Made by a program: the position numbers and the translations under genes
The notes under the pieces: model-generated
What the model was told of the DNA's origin: nothing
Seen by the model: only the letters and a program-made list of their open reading frames with translations
Databases searched by the model: none
Part shown: piece after piece, positions 16,814 to 26,300 of the stretch
Position numbering within the stretch: position 1 is the stretch's first letter
Layout: each line of letters starts with the position of its first letter
DNA from: DATLMR01 sp035634255
GTDB lineage: Bacteria; Acidobacteriota; Blastocatellia; UBA7656
Assembly (NCBI GenBank): GCA_035634255.1
Contig: DASQDI010000152.1
Location: 55,628-119,627, forward strand
Reading direction: 5' to 3'
Length of the DNA: 64,000 nucleotides

Positions 16814-17752
16814 TCATATAAACAACTTGCTCACAGATGTCTCATCGTGAATAGATAAAATGGCCTCCGCCAGAAGCTTCGCCACGCTCAGGCAAGTCAC
16901 CTTCTTCGACCGGCAGGCGTTATCCGTGGGGATCGTGTTTGTGACGATCACCTCCTTGATCGGGGAGGCCTCTATCCTCTCGACCGCCGGGCCTGAAAAG
17001 AGCGCGTGCGTGGCCGACGCATAGACCGTGTCCGCCCCGTTGCGCTTGAGCGCCTCGGCGGCCTTGACCAGCGTCCCGGCCGTGTCGATCATGTCGTCGA
17101 TGATGAGCGCCGTGCGCCCCTCCACGTCCCCGACGACGTGCAGCACCTCGACCTCCCCGAGGCGGTCGTAATCGCGCCGCTTGTCGATGATCGCTAGCTC
17201 CGCGTCGAGCCGCTTCCCATAAGCGCGGGCCCGCTCCACGCCCCCCGCGTCCGGGGCCACCACCGTGAGCCTCGGCAGCTCCAGCTTCTGGATGTTGCCG
17301 ACCAGCACGGGCGCGGCGTACAGGTGGTCGGCCGGGATGTCGAAGAAGCCCTGAATCTGGCCCGCGTGCAGGTCGAGCAGGAGCACTCGGTCGGCCCCCG
17401 CCTCCGTGATCAGATTCGCGACGAGCTTCGCCGATATCGGCACCCTCGGCCTGTCCTTCCTGTCCTTGCGCGCGTAGCCGTAATACGGGATCACGGCGGT
17501 GATGCGCTTGGCCGACGAGCGGCGGAAGGCGTCCAGCATGATCAGAAGCTCCATTATGTTCTGATCGGCCGGGGGGCAGGTCGGCTGGACCAGGAAGCAG
17601 TCCTCGCCCCGCACGTTCTCCAGTATCTGAAAGTTAAACTCGCCGTCGGAGAACCTGGACGTATTGGCCTGCCCGATCTCAATCCCCAGGTGCTGGCAGA
17701 TCTCTTCAGCGAGTGGCCGGTTCGCGTTACCTGAAAAGACCTTGATGTTCAC
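16814..17752 (-). CDS. prs: ribose-phosphate pyrophosphokinase (PRPP synthetase)
   Basis: A 312-residue class I PRPP synthetase, making the precursor of nucleotides, His and Trp. Visible: FSDGEFNFQILENVRGEDC, the flexible-loop and catalytic region IPYYGYARKDRK, the metal site DLHAGQIQGFF, and the PRPP-binding loop ALIIDDMIDTAGT. I use GTG at 17752 because GGAGG lies six bases upstream and it gives the standard N-terminus VNIKVFSGNANRPLA; an upstream ATG adds 23 non-conserved residues. Downstream of tRNA-Gln, upstream of rplY. Confidence 0.95.
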   Translation of the reverse strand: MNIKVFSGNANRPLAEEICQHLGIEIGQANTSRFSDGEFNFQILENVRGEDCFLVQPTCPPADQNIMELLIMLDAFRRSSAKRITAVIPYYGYARKDRKDRPRVPISAKLVANLITEAGADRVLLLDLHAGQIQGFFDIPADHLYAAPVLVGNIQKLELPRLTVVAPDAGGVERARAYGKRLDAELAIIDKRRDYDRLGEVEVLHVVGDVEGRTALIIDDMIDTAGTLVKAAEALKRNGADTVYASATHALFSGPAVERIEASPIKEVIVTNTIPTDNACRSKKVTCLSVAKLLAEAILSIHDETSVSKLFI

Positions 17753-17842
17753 AGCCCCTCCACGTAAAAAAGTAGTGAGTGGCGAGTGCCGGTCGGTCTT
17801 CAGACTCTCGGCCCTCACCACTCTTTACATCGGACTAAGATG

Positions 17843-17917
<75 letters not shown>

Positions 17918-18050
17918 CCGGTAAATCTCCGGAGCGCGGTCGGCACCCTCGCCCGGCTTCCCCGGAACCTCGAAGCGCCGGGGCGGTACGACCCTTAAAA
18001 TAATTTTTTATAATATCGGCCCGAAAGATGGCCTGCAATTCGCCGCCTGC

Positions 18051-18935
18051 TTAATCATCGAAGATGGTCTCGCCGTACTCGCGCCGGCCGATGGCGCGCA
18101 CGCGCTCGGACCAGAACCCATCGGCGCGCATCTCGGCCCGCGCCTGCTCGCTCGTCTCCAAATTATCAAAGACCCCGAAAACGGTCGCCCCGCTGCCGCA
18201 CATCAGAGCGTGATTTGCGCCCAGGCTTTTCAGCCGTTCTATGACCCCCGCGATTTCTGGGTGAGCGGCGGCAACCACCTCCTGAAGGTCGTTGCGGGCC
18301 GCAAGCGGTAGCTCACGGATGCCCCTGGCGGCGAGCAAAGTAAAGGGCATGATACGGACGACGTTATGCCTTGTCAACCGCGAAAGCCGCGCGTATGCCG
18401 AGGCGGTCGATACGCCGACGCCGCAGTTTACGAGCAGCAGGTTTTCGCTGCTGGCCTCTTCGAGCGGGTAGACCTCTTCGCCGCGCCCGACCCCGAGCGC
18501 CGTGCCCCCGAGCAGGAAGAAGGGCACGTCCGACCCGAGGCCGCGGGCCAGCTCCATCATCTCCCCGTACCCGATGTCGACCCGCCATAACCGCGAAAGC
18601 CCGAGCAGCGTCGCCGCGGCGTTTGAGGACCCGCCCCCGAGCCCGGCCGCGGCCGGGATGCGCTTGTCGATCTCTATGCGCGCGCCCGCGCGAACGCCCG
18701 CTGCCTCGCGCAGGGCGACCGCCGCCCTGTGCGCGAGGTTGCCCTCGCCGTCCGGCACGCTCGGGTCGTTCGAGACCGTTTCGATTTGGCCCCGCGTCTC
18801 TTCGAGGCGCAGCTGATCGTAAAGCGAGACGGTCTGGAGGATGGTGCGCAGCTCGTGGTACCCGTCCTCGCGCCGGAACAGCACGTCGAGGGTCCAGTTG
18901 ATCTTCGCGTAAGACCTGACTTTGATGGAGTGCAT
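18051..18935 (-). CDS. ispE: 4-diphosphocytidyl-2-C-methyl-D-erythritol kinase
   Basis: A 294-residue GHMP kinase of the MEP isoprenoid pathway. N-terminal substrate-site residues are in RSYAKINWTLDV and EDGYHELRT; the ATP loop is PAAAGLGGGSSNAAATL; the C-terminal GHMP motif is LMCGSGATVFGVF. Length is typical. Upstream of tRNA-Gln and prs in the same direction, a frequent arrangement. Confidence 0.95.
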   Translation of the reverse strand: MHSIKVRSYAKINWTLDVLFRREDGYHELRTILQTVSLYDQLRLEETRGQIETVSNDPSVPDGEGNLAHRAAVALREAAGVRAGARIEIDKRIPAAAGLGGGSSNAAATLLGLSRLWRVDIGYGEMMELARGLGSDVPFFLLGGTALGVGRGEEVYPLEEASSENLLLVNCGVGVSTASAYARLSRLTRHNVVRIMPFTLLAARGIRELPLAARNDLQEVVAAAHPEIAGVIERLKSLGANHALMCGSGATVFGVFDNLETSEQARAEMRADGFWSERVRAIGRREYGETIFDD

Positions 18936-18959
18936 GAAATAGAGGCCGAACCGCCGCGC

Positions 18960-19595
18960 CTACCGCCGGAGGAATATCTCCGTGAAGTAGACCGTCCCGT
19001 CCTTGCTGATCCACGCGCCGATGGCCGTATACCTGTAGCCCTTGTCGAGGATGTTCTTACGGTGGCCGGGGCTCTCCATCCATCCCTTGACGCTGACGGC
19101 CACGGGGTTGATGTAGCCGCTCGCGAAGGCGAGGTTCTCCCCGACCACGCGCCAGCTGATGCCCGCCCCGGTCACGCGCTGGCGCACGGTGTTGCCGTCG
19201 GGGTCGACGTGCGAGAAGAAATTCTCTTCGGCCATCCGCCTGCTGTAATACCGCGCCACCTCAAGCAGCTCTTCCGAGAATTCGAGGGCCTCAAGGCCGT
19301 ACCCTTCGCGCTGCTTGTTCACTTCGTAGAAGCACTGCTTCTCAAGCGACTCGATCTCGCGCATGGTGCGCCCGGCGACCATCGGCTTGAGGTCTTCGTC
19401 CTCGTACCGCGCCGGCCCGCGCTCCTGCTCCTGCCTTTCCGAGTCGCGGCCCGCGCGCGACGAGCCGCGCGCCACTTTGCCGCGCCCCGTGAAGACTCCG
19501 TCGGTCTGCCCCGCGTGAGCCTCGCCCGGCAACGGCGCGACAACTGACAGGACCATGGCTGCAATGGGAAACAGGGCCATCAAAACTCTTTTCAT
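18960..19595 (-). CDS. secreted CAP (SCP/PR1/YkwD) domain protein
   Basis: A 211-residue exported protein: signal peptide ending AHA (residues 1-28), an Arg/Glu-rich low-complexity linker, then a CAP domain from about residue 85. Recognisable CAP signatures are CFYEVNKQREGYGLEAL, AEENFFSHVDPDGNTVRQRV, GENLAFASG and GWMESPGHRKNILDKGYRYTAIG, with the conserved His and Glu pair. Bacterial CAP proteins are extracellular and of largely unknown activity. It ends 24 bases before ispE. Confidence 0.9.
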   Translation of the reverse strand: MKRVLMALFPIAAMVLSVVAPLPGEAHAGQTDGVFTGRGKVARGSSRAGRDSERQEQERGPARYEDEDLKPMVAGRTMREIESLEKQCFYEVNKQREGYGLEALEFSEELLEVARYYSRRMAEENFFSHVDPDGNTVRQRVTGAGISWRVVGENLAFASGYINPVAVSVKGWMESPGHRKNILDKGYRYTAIGAWISKDGTVYFTEIFLRR

Positions 19596-19740
19596 ATGAA
19601 TCTACCCACCCGGCACTTTGGATGCGCGCACAGAATAAAATAGATGGATCGCACGGGGCCGAATCTTTAATACAATCTACAGGCCCGAGTGGCAAGACTT
19701 TTCGGGGGCTCGCCTTCAGGGGCCCGCGGGCGTGGTCAGG

Positions 19741-19773
19741 CAGAGCCCATGCGCTCCGGGTGCATGGGCTCTG
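19741..19773. repeat. perfect inverted repeat between CAP and TPR genes
   Basis: A 12-bp stem (19741-19752 with 19762-19773) with a nine-base loop. It lies just after the stop of the minus-strand TPR gene, but the T-rich stretch follows it on the plus strand, so its use as a terminator for the TPR gene is doubtful. Confidence 0.5.
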
Positions 19774-19790
19774 TTTGTTTGCTCACCCGC

Positions 19791-21887
19791 TCATTTCTTC
19801 CCGAGCTTTTCGCGAATGCTCTTGATCTCTTCGGGCTCGGTGGCGAGCCTGAGCGCCTCTTCCCACTGCGCCCTGGCCTTGTCCGCCTGCCCCTGCTTCT
19901 TGTAAATGTCGCCGAGGTGGTCGTGGATCGTGGCCGAGCGGGGCGAGTAGATTATGGCCTGCTCAAGGTACTTCTGCGCTTCGGCGACCTTGTTCTGCTT
20001 GAACAGGAGCCAGCCGAGCGAGTCGAGGAACGAGCCGTTGGTGGGCTCGATGTTGACGGCGCGCTTGATGAGCGACTCGGCCTCGGGCAGCCTCTCGCCG
20101 CGCTCGGTCAGGAAGTAGCCCAGGTTGTTGAGCACGGTCGCGTTGTCGGGGTCGATCTCAAGCGCCTTCTTCAAAGTCGCCTCGGACTCCTTGTACTTCT
20201 TCTGCCGGTCCTGGACGCTCGAAAGGGTGATGAGGTGGCGCACGTCGTTCGGTTCGAGGGTGATGGCCTTGCGCGCGCTCTCTTCGGCCTGCTTCAACTG
20301 GTTCGCCTCAAGCTGCACGCTTGAGAGGAAGAGGTAGATGTCCGCGTCGGCGGGCTCGTTCTTGAGCAGCGTTCGCAGGGTCGCCTCGGCCGCGGCCATG
20401 TCGCCGAGGCGTCCGGCGGCCTGCGCGCGGGCGAGGCTGAACGCGCGCTCGTCGGGGAAGCGCTTCGCGGCCTCGGTCGCTGCGTCGAGCGCCTCTTTGT
20501 ACTTACCCTCGTTGAGCAGGGTGTCGACGATGAGCTGGTCCGACCGGGGGTCGTCCGCCCCGAGCACTTTCTTCATGCGGTCGAACGTCTCCATCGCCTT
20601 GTCGCGCTTGCCCGCGGTCCTATAGGCGTAGCCGATGCGCTGAAGGATGATGCCCGCGCTCCGCTTGTCCTGCTCCCGCTTGTTGACGGTGCCGTCGGGG
20701 TTGACGATTGCCGCGAGCGCCTCTTCGTAAGTCTCGACGGCCTTGTCGAACTGCTGCATCTCCTCGTAGGTCTCGGCGAGCGAGTAAAGGATGGCGAGGC
20801 TCTCGGAAACGTCCTGCCCCTTCAGAGCGTCTTCGAGCACGCGCACGGCGTCCTCGCGCTTGCCGGACCGTCGGAATGCGTCGGTCGTGATCCTGACCGC
20901 GTTCAGGTAGAGGGGCGTGTCCTTGCGGATGTTCTTGATGATCGGGTCGAGCAGGTTGGTCGCCTCGTCGTAGCGGCCCGCGAAGACCAGGGCCTCGGCG
21001 TAGTCGAACAGGAGGGGCGACTGGATGAGCGCCTCCTTGCCCGATTCGAGGTCCTTGCCCGAGGGGTCTTTGAGGCCGATGGCCTTCTTATAAATGTCTA
21101 TGGCTTCCTGCGTGCGCCCCAGACGGAGGAGCGACTGCGCCAGCAGTCCCGCGTAGCGGGGCTGATTCTGATTTATGTCGTAAGCCTTGCGGGCCGCCGC
21201 CGCCGCCTCGCGCAGCTTGTTCTTCTGGTAGTAGATCGAGGCGAGCTGGAAGTGGGCCTCGTCCGAAGAGGCGTTGGCCTCGGAGACGCGCTTGAGCGCG
21301 TCCACGGCCTTGTCCTCCTCGTCGAGCGTGAGGTAAAGGCTGCCGATCAGGGTGAGCGCGGGCGTCTCCTGCCCGTTCATGTCGAGCTTGGCCGCCTGGT
21401 CCAGCCGCACGATCTCTTCGAGCTCTTTGATGGCCAGCCGCGCCTTCTCCTTGTCGAGCGCCGTGCCCGTCAACACCTGCGAGAGGTAGACGCGCGTTAT
21501 GAGCTTGCGGACGTCGAGGTTGTCGGGCGCGAGCTTCACGGCCTCGCGCGCCTGGGCCTCCGCGTCGATTATGTTGCGGTTCTTCAGGTAGAGCGAGCCG
21601 AGCGCCGTGCGCAGTTCCGCAGAAGAGGGGTCGAGCGCTATCGCCTCCTTGAAGGCCGCGACCGCGCCGGGGTAATTCCCCGTCTGTTCGAGCCTCTGCC
21701 CTTCGAGGTATTTCTTGAGCGCCTCCCCCTTGGTGGACACCTGCTTCTCCGAAGCCTTCTTGTTCCCCTCGTCCTGAACCGCCGGGGCGGGCTGCTGGGC
21801 CGGGGTTTGAACCGCGACCGCGGCGTCCGAAGACCCGAGCAGGAGCGCAAGAGCGACCGCGCCGGTTAATAAGATATCTTTTCTCAA
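19791..21887 (-). CDS. large TPR-repeat protein, exported
   Basis: A 698-residue protein made almost entirely of tetratricopeptide repeats (for example GDMAAAEATLRTLLKNEPAD, YKESEATLKKALEIDPDN, NNLGYFLTERGERLPEAE), which form protein-binding superhelices. I start it at a TTG at 21887: AAGGAAG lies seven bases before it and it yields a proper signal peptide (RKDILLTGAVALALLLGSS...). An ATG 21 codons upstream in frame lacks a ribosome site. After the signal there is a Gln/Pro/Ala-rich linker. No enzymatic domain is seen. Such proteins often scaffold envelope complexes; the partner is unknown. Confidence 0.9.
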   Translation of the reverse strand: MRKDILLTGAVALALLLGSSDAAVAVQTPAQQPAPAVQDEGNKKASEKQVSTKGEALKKYLEGQRLEQTGNYPGAVAAFKEAIALDPSSAELRTALGSLYLKNRNIIDAEAQAREAVKLAPDNLDVRKLITRVYLSQVLTGTALDKEKARLAIKELEEIVRLDQAAKLDMNGQETPALTLIGSLYLTLDEEDKAVDALKRVSEANASSDEAHFQLASIYYQKNKLREAAAAARKAYDINQNQPRYAGLLAQSLLRLGRTQEAIDIYKKAIGLKDPSGKDLESGKEALIQSPLLFDYAEALVFAGRYDEATNLLDPIIKNIRKDTPLYLNAVRITTDAFRRSGKREDAVRVLEDALKGQDVSESLAILYSLAETYEEMQQFDKAVETYEEALAAIVNPDGTVNKREQDKRSAGIILQRIGYAYRTAGKRDKAMETFDRMKKVLGADDPRSDQLIVDTLLNEGKYKEALDAATEAAKRFPDERAFSLARAQAAGRLGDMAAAEATLRTLLKNEPADADIYLFLSSVQLEANQLKQAEESARKAITLEPNDVRHLITLSSVQDRQKKYKESEATLKKALEIDPDNATVLNNLGYFLTERGERLPEAESLIKRAVNIEPTNGSFLDSLGWLLFKQNKVAEAQKYLEQAIIYSPRSATIHDHLGDIYKKQGQADKARAQWEEALRLATEPEEIKSIREKLGKK

Positions 21888-21996
21888 AGTATTACTTCCT
21901 TTCGTCAAGCCTCCAGTACTTAACCGCAGGCCCCTACCACTGAGTTCCAAAATATAAGCACGAGTGCCTGAAACTTTTTATAATCCGCCCCGCGGG

Positions 21997-22521
21997 TCAC
22001 GTCTTCGACGCCTGCGGGGCGTCGGCCGCAAAGTATTCGACCGCCTTCTCCCACGCGCTGCGGCGCGGGTAGCTCGTCAGTATGATGAGCAGGGCGACGG
22101 TGCCCAGAGAGAGCACGTCCCGCATGTCCCCCCCGAAAAAGACGACCAGAAGCGCGAGCACCCCTATCGTCTCGGCGAGGGCCGCCGAGACGATAGCCGC
22201 CCTGAAGAAGTGCTTGATCAGCCCCTGCGGGCCGCGAAGCCCACCCACCACTTCGAGCCTCATCCACCGCAGCTGCGTCCGCCGGAACGCTATCGAGCCC
22301 AGGGAGAGGAAGAGCGCCGCGACGAAGAACGGGATGCGCGCCTGCAAGGGCCGGGGGGCCGCCTCCCGGACGTTGAGAATGACGAGCCCGATCAACGTGT
22401 AGGCCGCTATGCTCGCCGTCATCGCGAGCATCACCACCATCGCCTTCCGGTGGGCCGTCGCGACCTGCTCGTGCAGGGCCGCCTTGTCGATGCCCTGAGC
22501 GTTTTGAGGATTGGTTGTCAC
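21997..22521 (-). CDS. conserved hypothetical integral membrane protein
   Basis: A 174-residue protein with four predicted transmembrane helices (about residues 28-50, 64-80, 108-128 and 136-150). No family was recognised. The GTG start overlaps the upstream stop as GTGA (four bases), so translation is coupled to the GspG-like gene upstream. The pair probably forms one functional unit. Confidence 0.75.
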   Translation of the reverse strand: MTTNPQNAQGIDKAALHEQVATAHRKAMVVMLAMTASIAAYTLIGLVILNVREAAPRPLQARIPFFVAALFLSLGSIAFRRTQLRWMRLEVVGGLRGPQGLIKHFFRAAIVSAALAETIGVLALLVVFFGGDMRDVLSLGTVALLIILTSYPRRSAWEKAVEYFAADAPQASKT

Positions 22522-23135
22522 TCTCCGGCCCCCTTCACCAGTCGTCCGCTCTCGATGACGATCTCGTCGCCCGTCTCGGGCTTCCCATCGGGCCCGAGGC
22601 TCGCCAGCCTGTAGCCCGCCGCCGTTCCGAGGTATTCGAACTCGTGCGACCAGGCGTCGAGCCTTATCACAGAATTCATGTAATGCGGTGCCAGATTATC
22701 GACCAGGGCGCGGCCCGTGTCGGCGATGACGTAAAACCCGCGGTCGCGCTGGAAAGCTTCGAGCGCCGTCGCGAGCGTCCGCAGGTCGGCCGTGGTCCTC
22801 AGCACCTTCTCTTTACGCACGGCCTCCCGCATCAGCTCAAGCGACTCCCACTGACGGTCGCCCGCCCGCACGTCGACCGCGCGCCAGCTCCCGTCCTTCT
22901 GCTGCACGAATCGGAACGTAGTGTCAATCGTCGCGTCGACCGTGGCCTGCCCGCCGAAGCCGGGGCTTATGTTCTTTACCCGGACCCGGTCCTCGCTATC
23001 CAGCCCGAGCGCCGAGGCGATCTGCTGCCGCGCCTCGCGGGAGCCCAGCTGCCGGGCGAACGCGGCGACCCAGAGGAGCATGAGCGCGAGAGACGTGACC
23101 GACAGGGCGCGCGACATGAATTTCACGGATTTCAC
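22518..23135 (-). CDS. membrane-anchored protein with GspG-like C-terminal domain
   Basis: About 205 residues with one N-terminal transmembrane segment (SVTSLALMLLWVAAFA). The C-terminal half resembles the pseudopilin GspG: helix LRTLATALEAFQRDRGFY, then LDAWSHEFEYLG and YRLASLGPDGKPETGDEI, the calcium-loop region. The N-terminus has no prepilin GFTLxE cleavage motif, so it is not an ordinary pseudopilin. I choose the GTG at 23135, which has GGAGGA five bases upstream; an ATG 18 bases further in is too far from it. Coupled to the membrane protein downstream. Confidence 0.75.
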   Translation of the reverse strand: MKSVKFMSRALSVTSLALMLLWVAAFARQLGSREARQQIASALGLDSEDRVRVKNISPGFGGQATVDATIDTTFRFVQQKDGSWRAVDVRAGDRQWESLELMREAVRKEKVLRTTADLRTLATALEAFQRDRGFYVIADTGRALVDNLAPHYMNSVIRLDAWSHEFEYLGTAAGYRLASLGPDGKPETGDEIVIESGRLVKGAGE

Positions 23136-23327
23136 TATCTTCCTCCGAGCCGGGCACGGGATTTGGTAGCTGCGGATATCAGCTAATGACGATACTAACA
23201 AAGCGCCGATTATGTTGGCAACAGGCCCTAAAATTAAGCCCTCTCAAAATTTATCATCTTTGCGCGCGAAGTCCGCGGGCTGCTACAATCAACCTTCGAT
23301 TTTTCACGGCGGACCGTACCCCGAATT

Positions 23328-26300
23328 ATGAGCATCGACACGCCACCCGAGACTTATTACGCGGAGATTTTTGGGCAGCTGCTCCGCAGCGAAGAGCTTG
23401 AGCGGCTCGCGGAGGAGGCGCGGGCGGGCCACAAAGTGGTCGTCCTCTCCGGCCTCTCCGGCAGCGCGCGCGCGCTGGTGCTGGCCGCCCTAGAAAAAAA
23501 GCTCAAGCGGCGCATCGTCTTCGTCACGAGGTCTAACCGGGAGGTAGAAGAGTTCCAGCCCGACCTCGAACTCTTCTACTGCGCGATCAACGGCCTGAAC
23601 AGTTGCGAGACGAGCGTGCTCCAGATCCCCGCCCTCGAATCGAACCCCTACGACGGGACCTCGCCCCACGCGGAAGTCCTTGAGCGTCGCGCGCTCGCCC
23701 TCTACCGCGCCGCGCGGGGCGACGCGCGCATACTCCTCACGTCGATCACGGCCCTGGCCGAGCGAACCATCTCGCCCGGCGCTCTTAAGTCTTCGAGCCT
23801 CGTCCTGCGCGCGGGCGAAGACATGCCGCCCGAGTTGATCGTCGACCTTCTCATCGCGAGCGGGTACGTGCGCCAGGAGCCGGTCGGGGCCGTCGGGGAG
23901 TTCAGCCTGCGCGGGGGCATACTCGACATATTCTCGCCCGCGCACGACGCGCCGCACCGCATAGAGTTCTTCGGGGACACGGTCGATTCCATACGCCAGT
24001 TCGACGCGGACACGCAACGCTCGACGGGGCAGGCGGGCGAATCCGTCATCGTGCCCATGCGCGAGCTGTCCGTGCGCCGCGAAGAGTTCATCGACTGGGC
24101 CGACGCCGCGAGGGGAAACTGGGCCGACGAGCGCTTCCGCCGCGACCTGCGCGCGCGCGTCGCGCACGCCGAGCGCGGGGAGCCCTTCCCCGGATGGGAG
24201 TACCTGATCCCGCTCACGCGGCCCCTCGCCTCGTCCGCGTTCGATTACCTTAAGGACGCCCTCGCGGTGATCGACGAGCCGGCGGAGATAGAGAAGAGCG
24301 CGTCGGACCTGTACAGCTACCTGCGCGACCGATTCCTCGAAGCCGAAGACTCGGGCGAGCTGGCCCTGCCCCCCGAGCGGCTCTTCCTCACGCCCGAGGA
24401 GTTGCGCGAGCGTTTCCATGCCGCGCCGCGCGTGGAGTTCCGGTTGCTCGGGCGCGCCGCCGCCTCGACCGACGAGCAGTTCCGCATCGACTCGCTCACG
24501 CGCCTGAGCCCGCCCGAATCAGCGGGGGCCCCGGCGGGGCCGCGCGCCGGGGAAGAGAAAGAGTCCGGGGGAAGCTCAGGCGTCCCCGACGAGATCAATG
24601 ACCAGATAGATGACGAGATCAATAAAGAGATGAGCAACGAGGCGGGCAGGTGGGCGGCCCGGGCCAGCCGCAAGGCCGCCCCGAGCCTCTTCCTCTTCAC
24701 CATCCCCGAAGCCTCGCCCGACATCTCGATCATCTCGCAATCGCCCCGGCGCTATCACGGCCGCGTGCAGGACCTCGCCCGCGACCTCGCGTCCGACCCG
24801 CAGGCGCGGGAGCGCATGACCCTCTTCGCGATGCCGAGCCTGGGGCTCGCGGAGCGCGTGACTGAGATGCTCGGAGAATACGAGGTCACGGCGCAGCTCC
24901 TCCCCTCGCTCAACCCTCGCGAGCGCGCGGAAGGCGACCCGCCGGCCCTCGCGAGCAGTCGCGTCGTCACCGTGGGCCGGGTCTCGAACGGCTTCACCCT
25001 GCCGGCCGCGCGCCTGCGCGTGCTGACCGAAGGCGACATATTCGGAGAGGTGGAGCGCGCGGCCGCCCCGCGCCCGGTGCCCAAACGCGCGCGCAAGCAG
25101 CGCAAGGCTTCCGCGTTCCTGTCCGACCTCGGAGATTTGAAGGTCGGAGATTACGTCGTCCACGTCGATCATGGCATCGGCCAGTTCCAGGGCCTCAAGC
25201 AGATCGCCACGGCGGGCGGGCCCACGGGCAACGTCGCCGCGGGGATCGAGCGAGCGGCGAGCGGCGAGCGCGAGTTCATGCTGCTCACCTTCGCCGAGGG
25301 CGCGAAGCTCTACGTCCCGGTCGAGCGCCTCGACCTCGTGCAGAGGTACTCGGCGGGCGAGGGGCACAAGCCCACGCTCGACCGGCTCGGGGGGGTGAGC
25401 TGGGAGAAGGCTAAGGCGAGGGTCAAGCGCGCCATGCGGGACATGGCCGAGGAGCTCCTCAAGCTCTACGCCGAGCGGCAGCTCGTCGGGGGCCACGCCT
25501 ACAGCCCCGACACGCCCTGGCAGCAGGAGTTCGAGGACGCCTTCGAGTATCAGATGACCCCGGACCAGGAGTCCGCCATAGAAGATGTCAAAGCCGGCAT
25601 GGAGAACCCGCAGCCGATGGACCGCCTGATCGTCGGGGACGTGGGGTACGGGAAGACGGAAGTGGCTATGAGAGCCGCTTTCAAGGCGGTGATGGAGGGC
25701 AAGCAGGTGGCCGTGCTCGCGCCGACCACGGTCCTCGTCTTCCAGCACTTCAAGACTTTCCAGCAGCGATTCAGCGCCTTCCCCGCGCGCATCGAGATGC
25801 TCTCGCGGTTCCGCACGGTGAGGGAGCAGAAGGAGGTTCTCAAGAGCCTCGAGGCCGGGACGGTCGACATAGTCATCGGCACTCACAGGCTACTGTCGAA
25901 AGACATCCGCTTCAAGGACCTCGGCCTGCTCATCGTGGACGAGGAGCAGCGGTTCGGGGTCGCGCACAAAGAGCGCATAAAGCAGATGCGGAAGAAGGTC
26001 GACGTGATCTCCATGTCGGCCACCCCGATCCCGCGCACGCTCAACATGTCGCTCGCCGGGCTCCGCGACATGTCGGTGATCGAGACGCCCCCGCGGGACC
26101 GCCTCGCCATCCAGACCCAGGTAGTGCAGTTCTCCGAGCCCGTGATCCGCAGCGCCATCGAGCTTGAGCTCCAGCGCGGGGGGCAGGCCTTCTTCGTCCA
26201 CAACCGCGTCGAAACCATCTTCACCATCGGCGAGCTGATCGGCCGCCTCGTCCCGGAGGCGCGCGTCGGCGTGGCGCACGGGCAGATGGGCGAAAAGGAC

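Noticed and set aside
19741..19773. Terminator for the TPR gene
   Set aside because: Perfect stem, but the T-rich side is on the plus strand where no gene ends; kept only as an inverted repeat.
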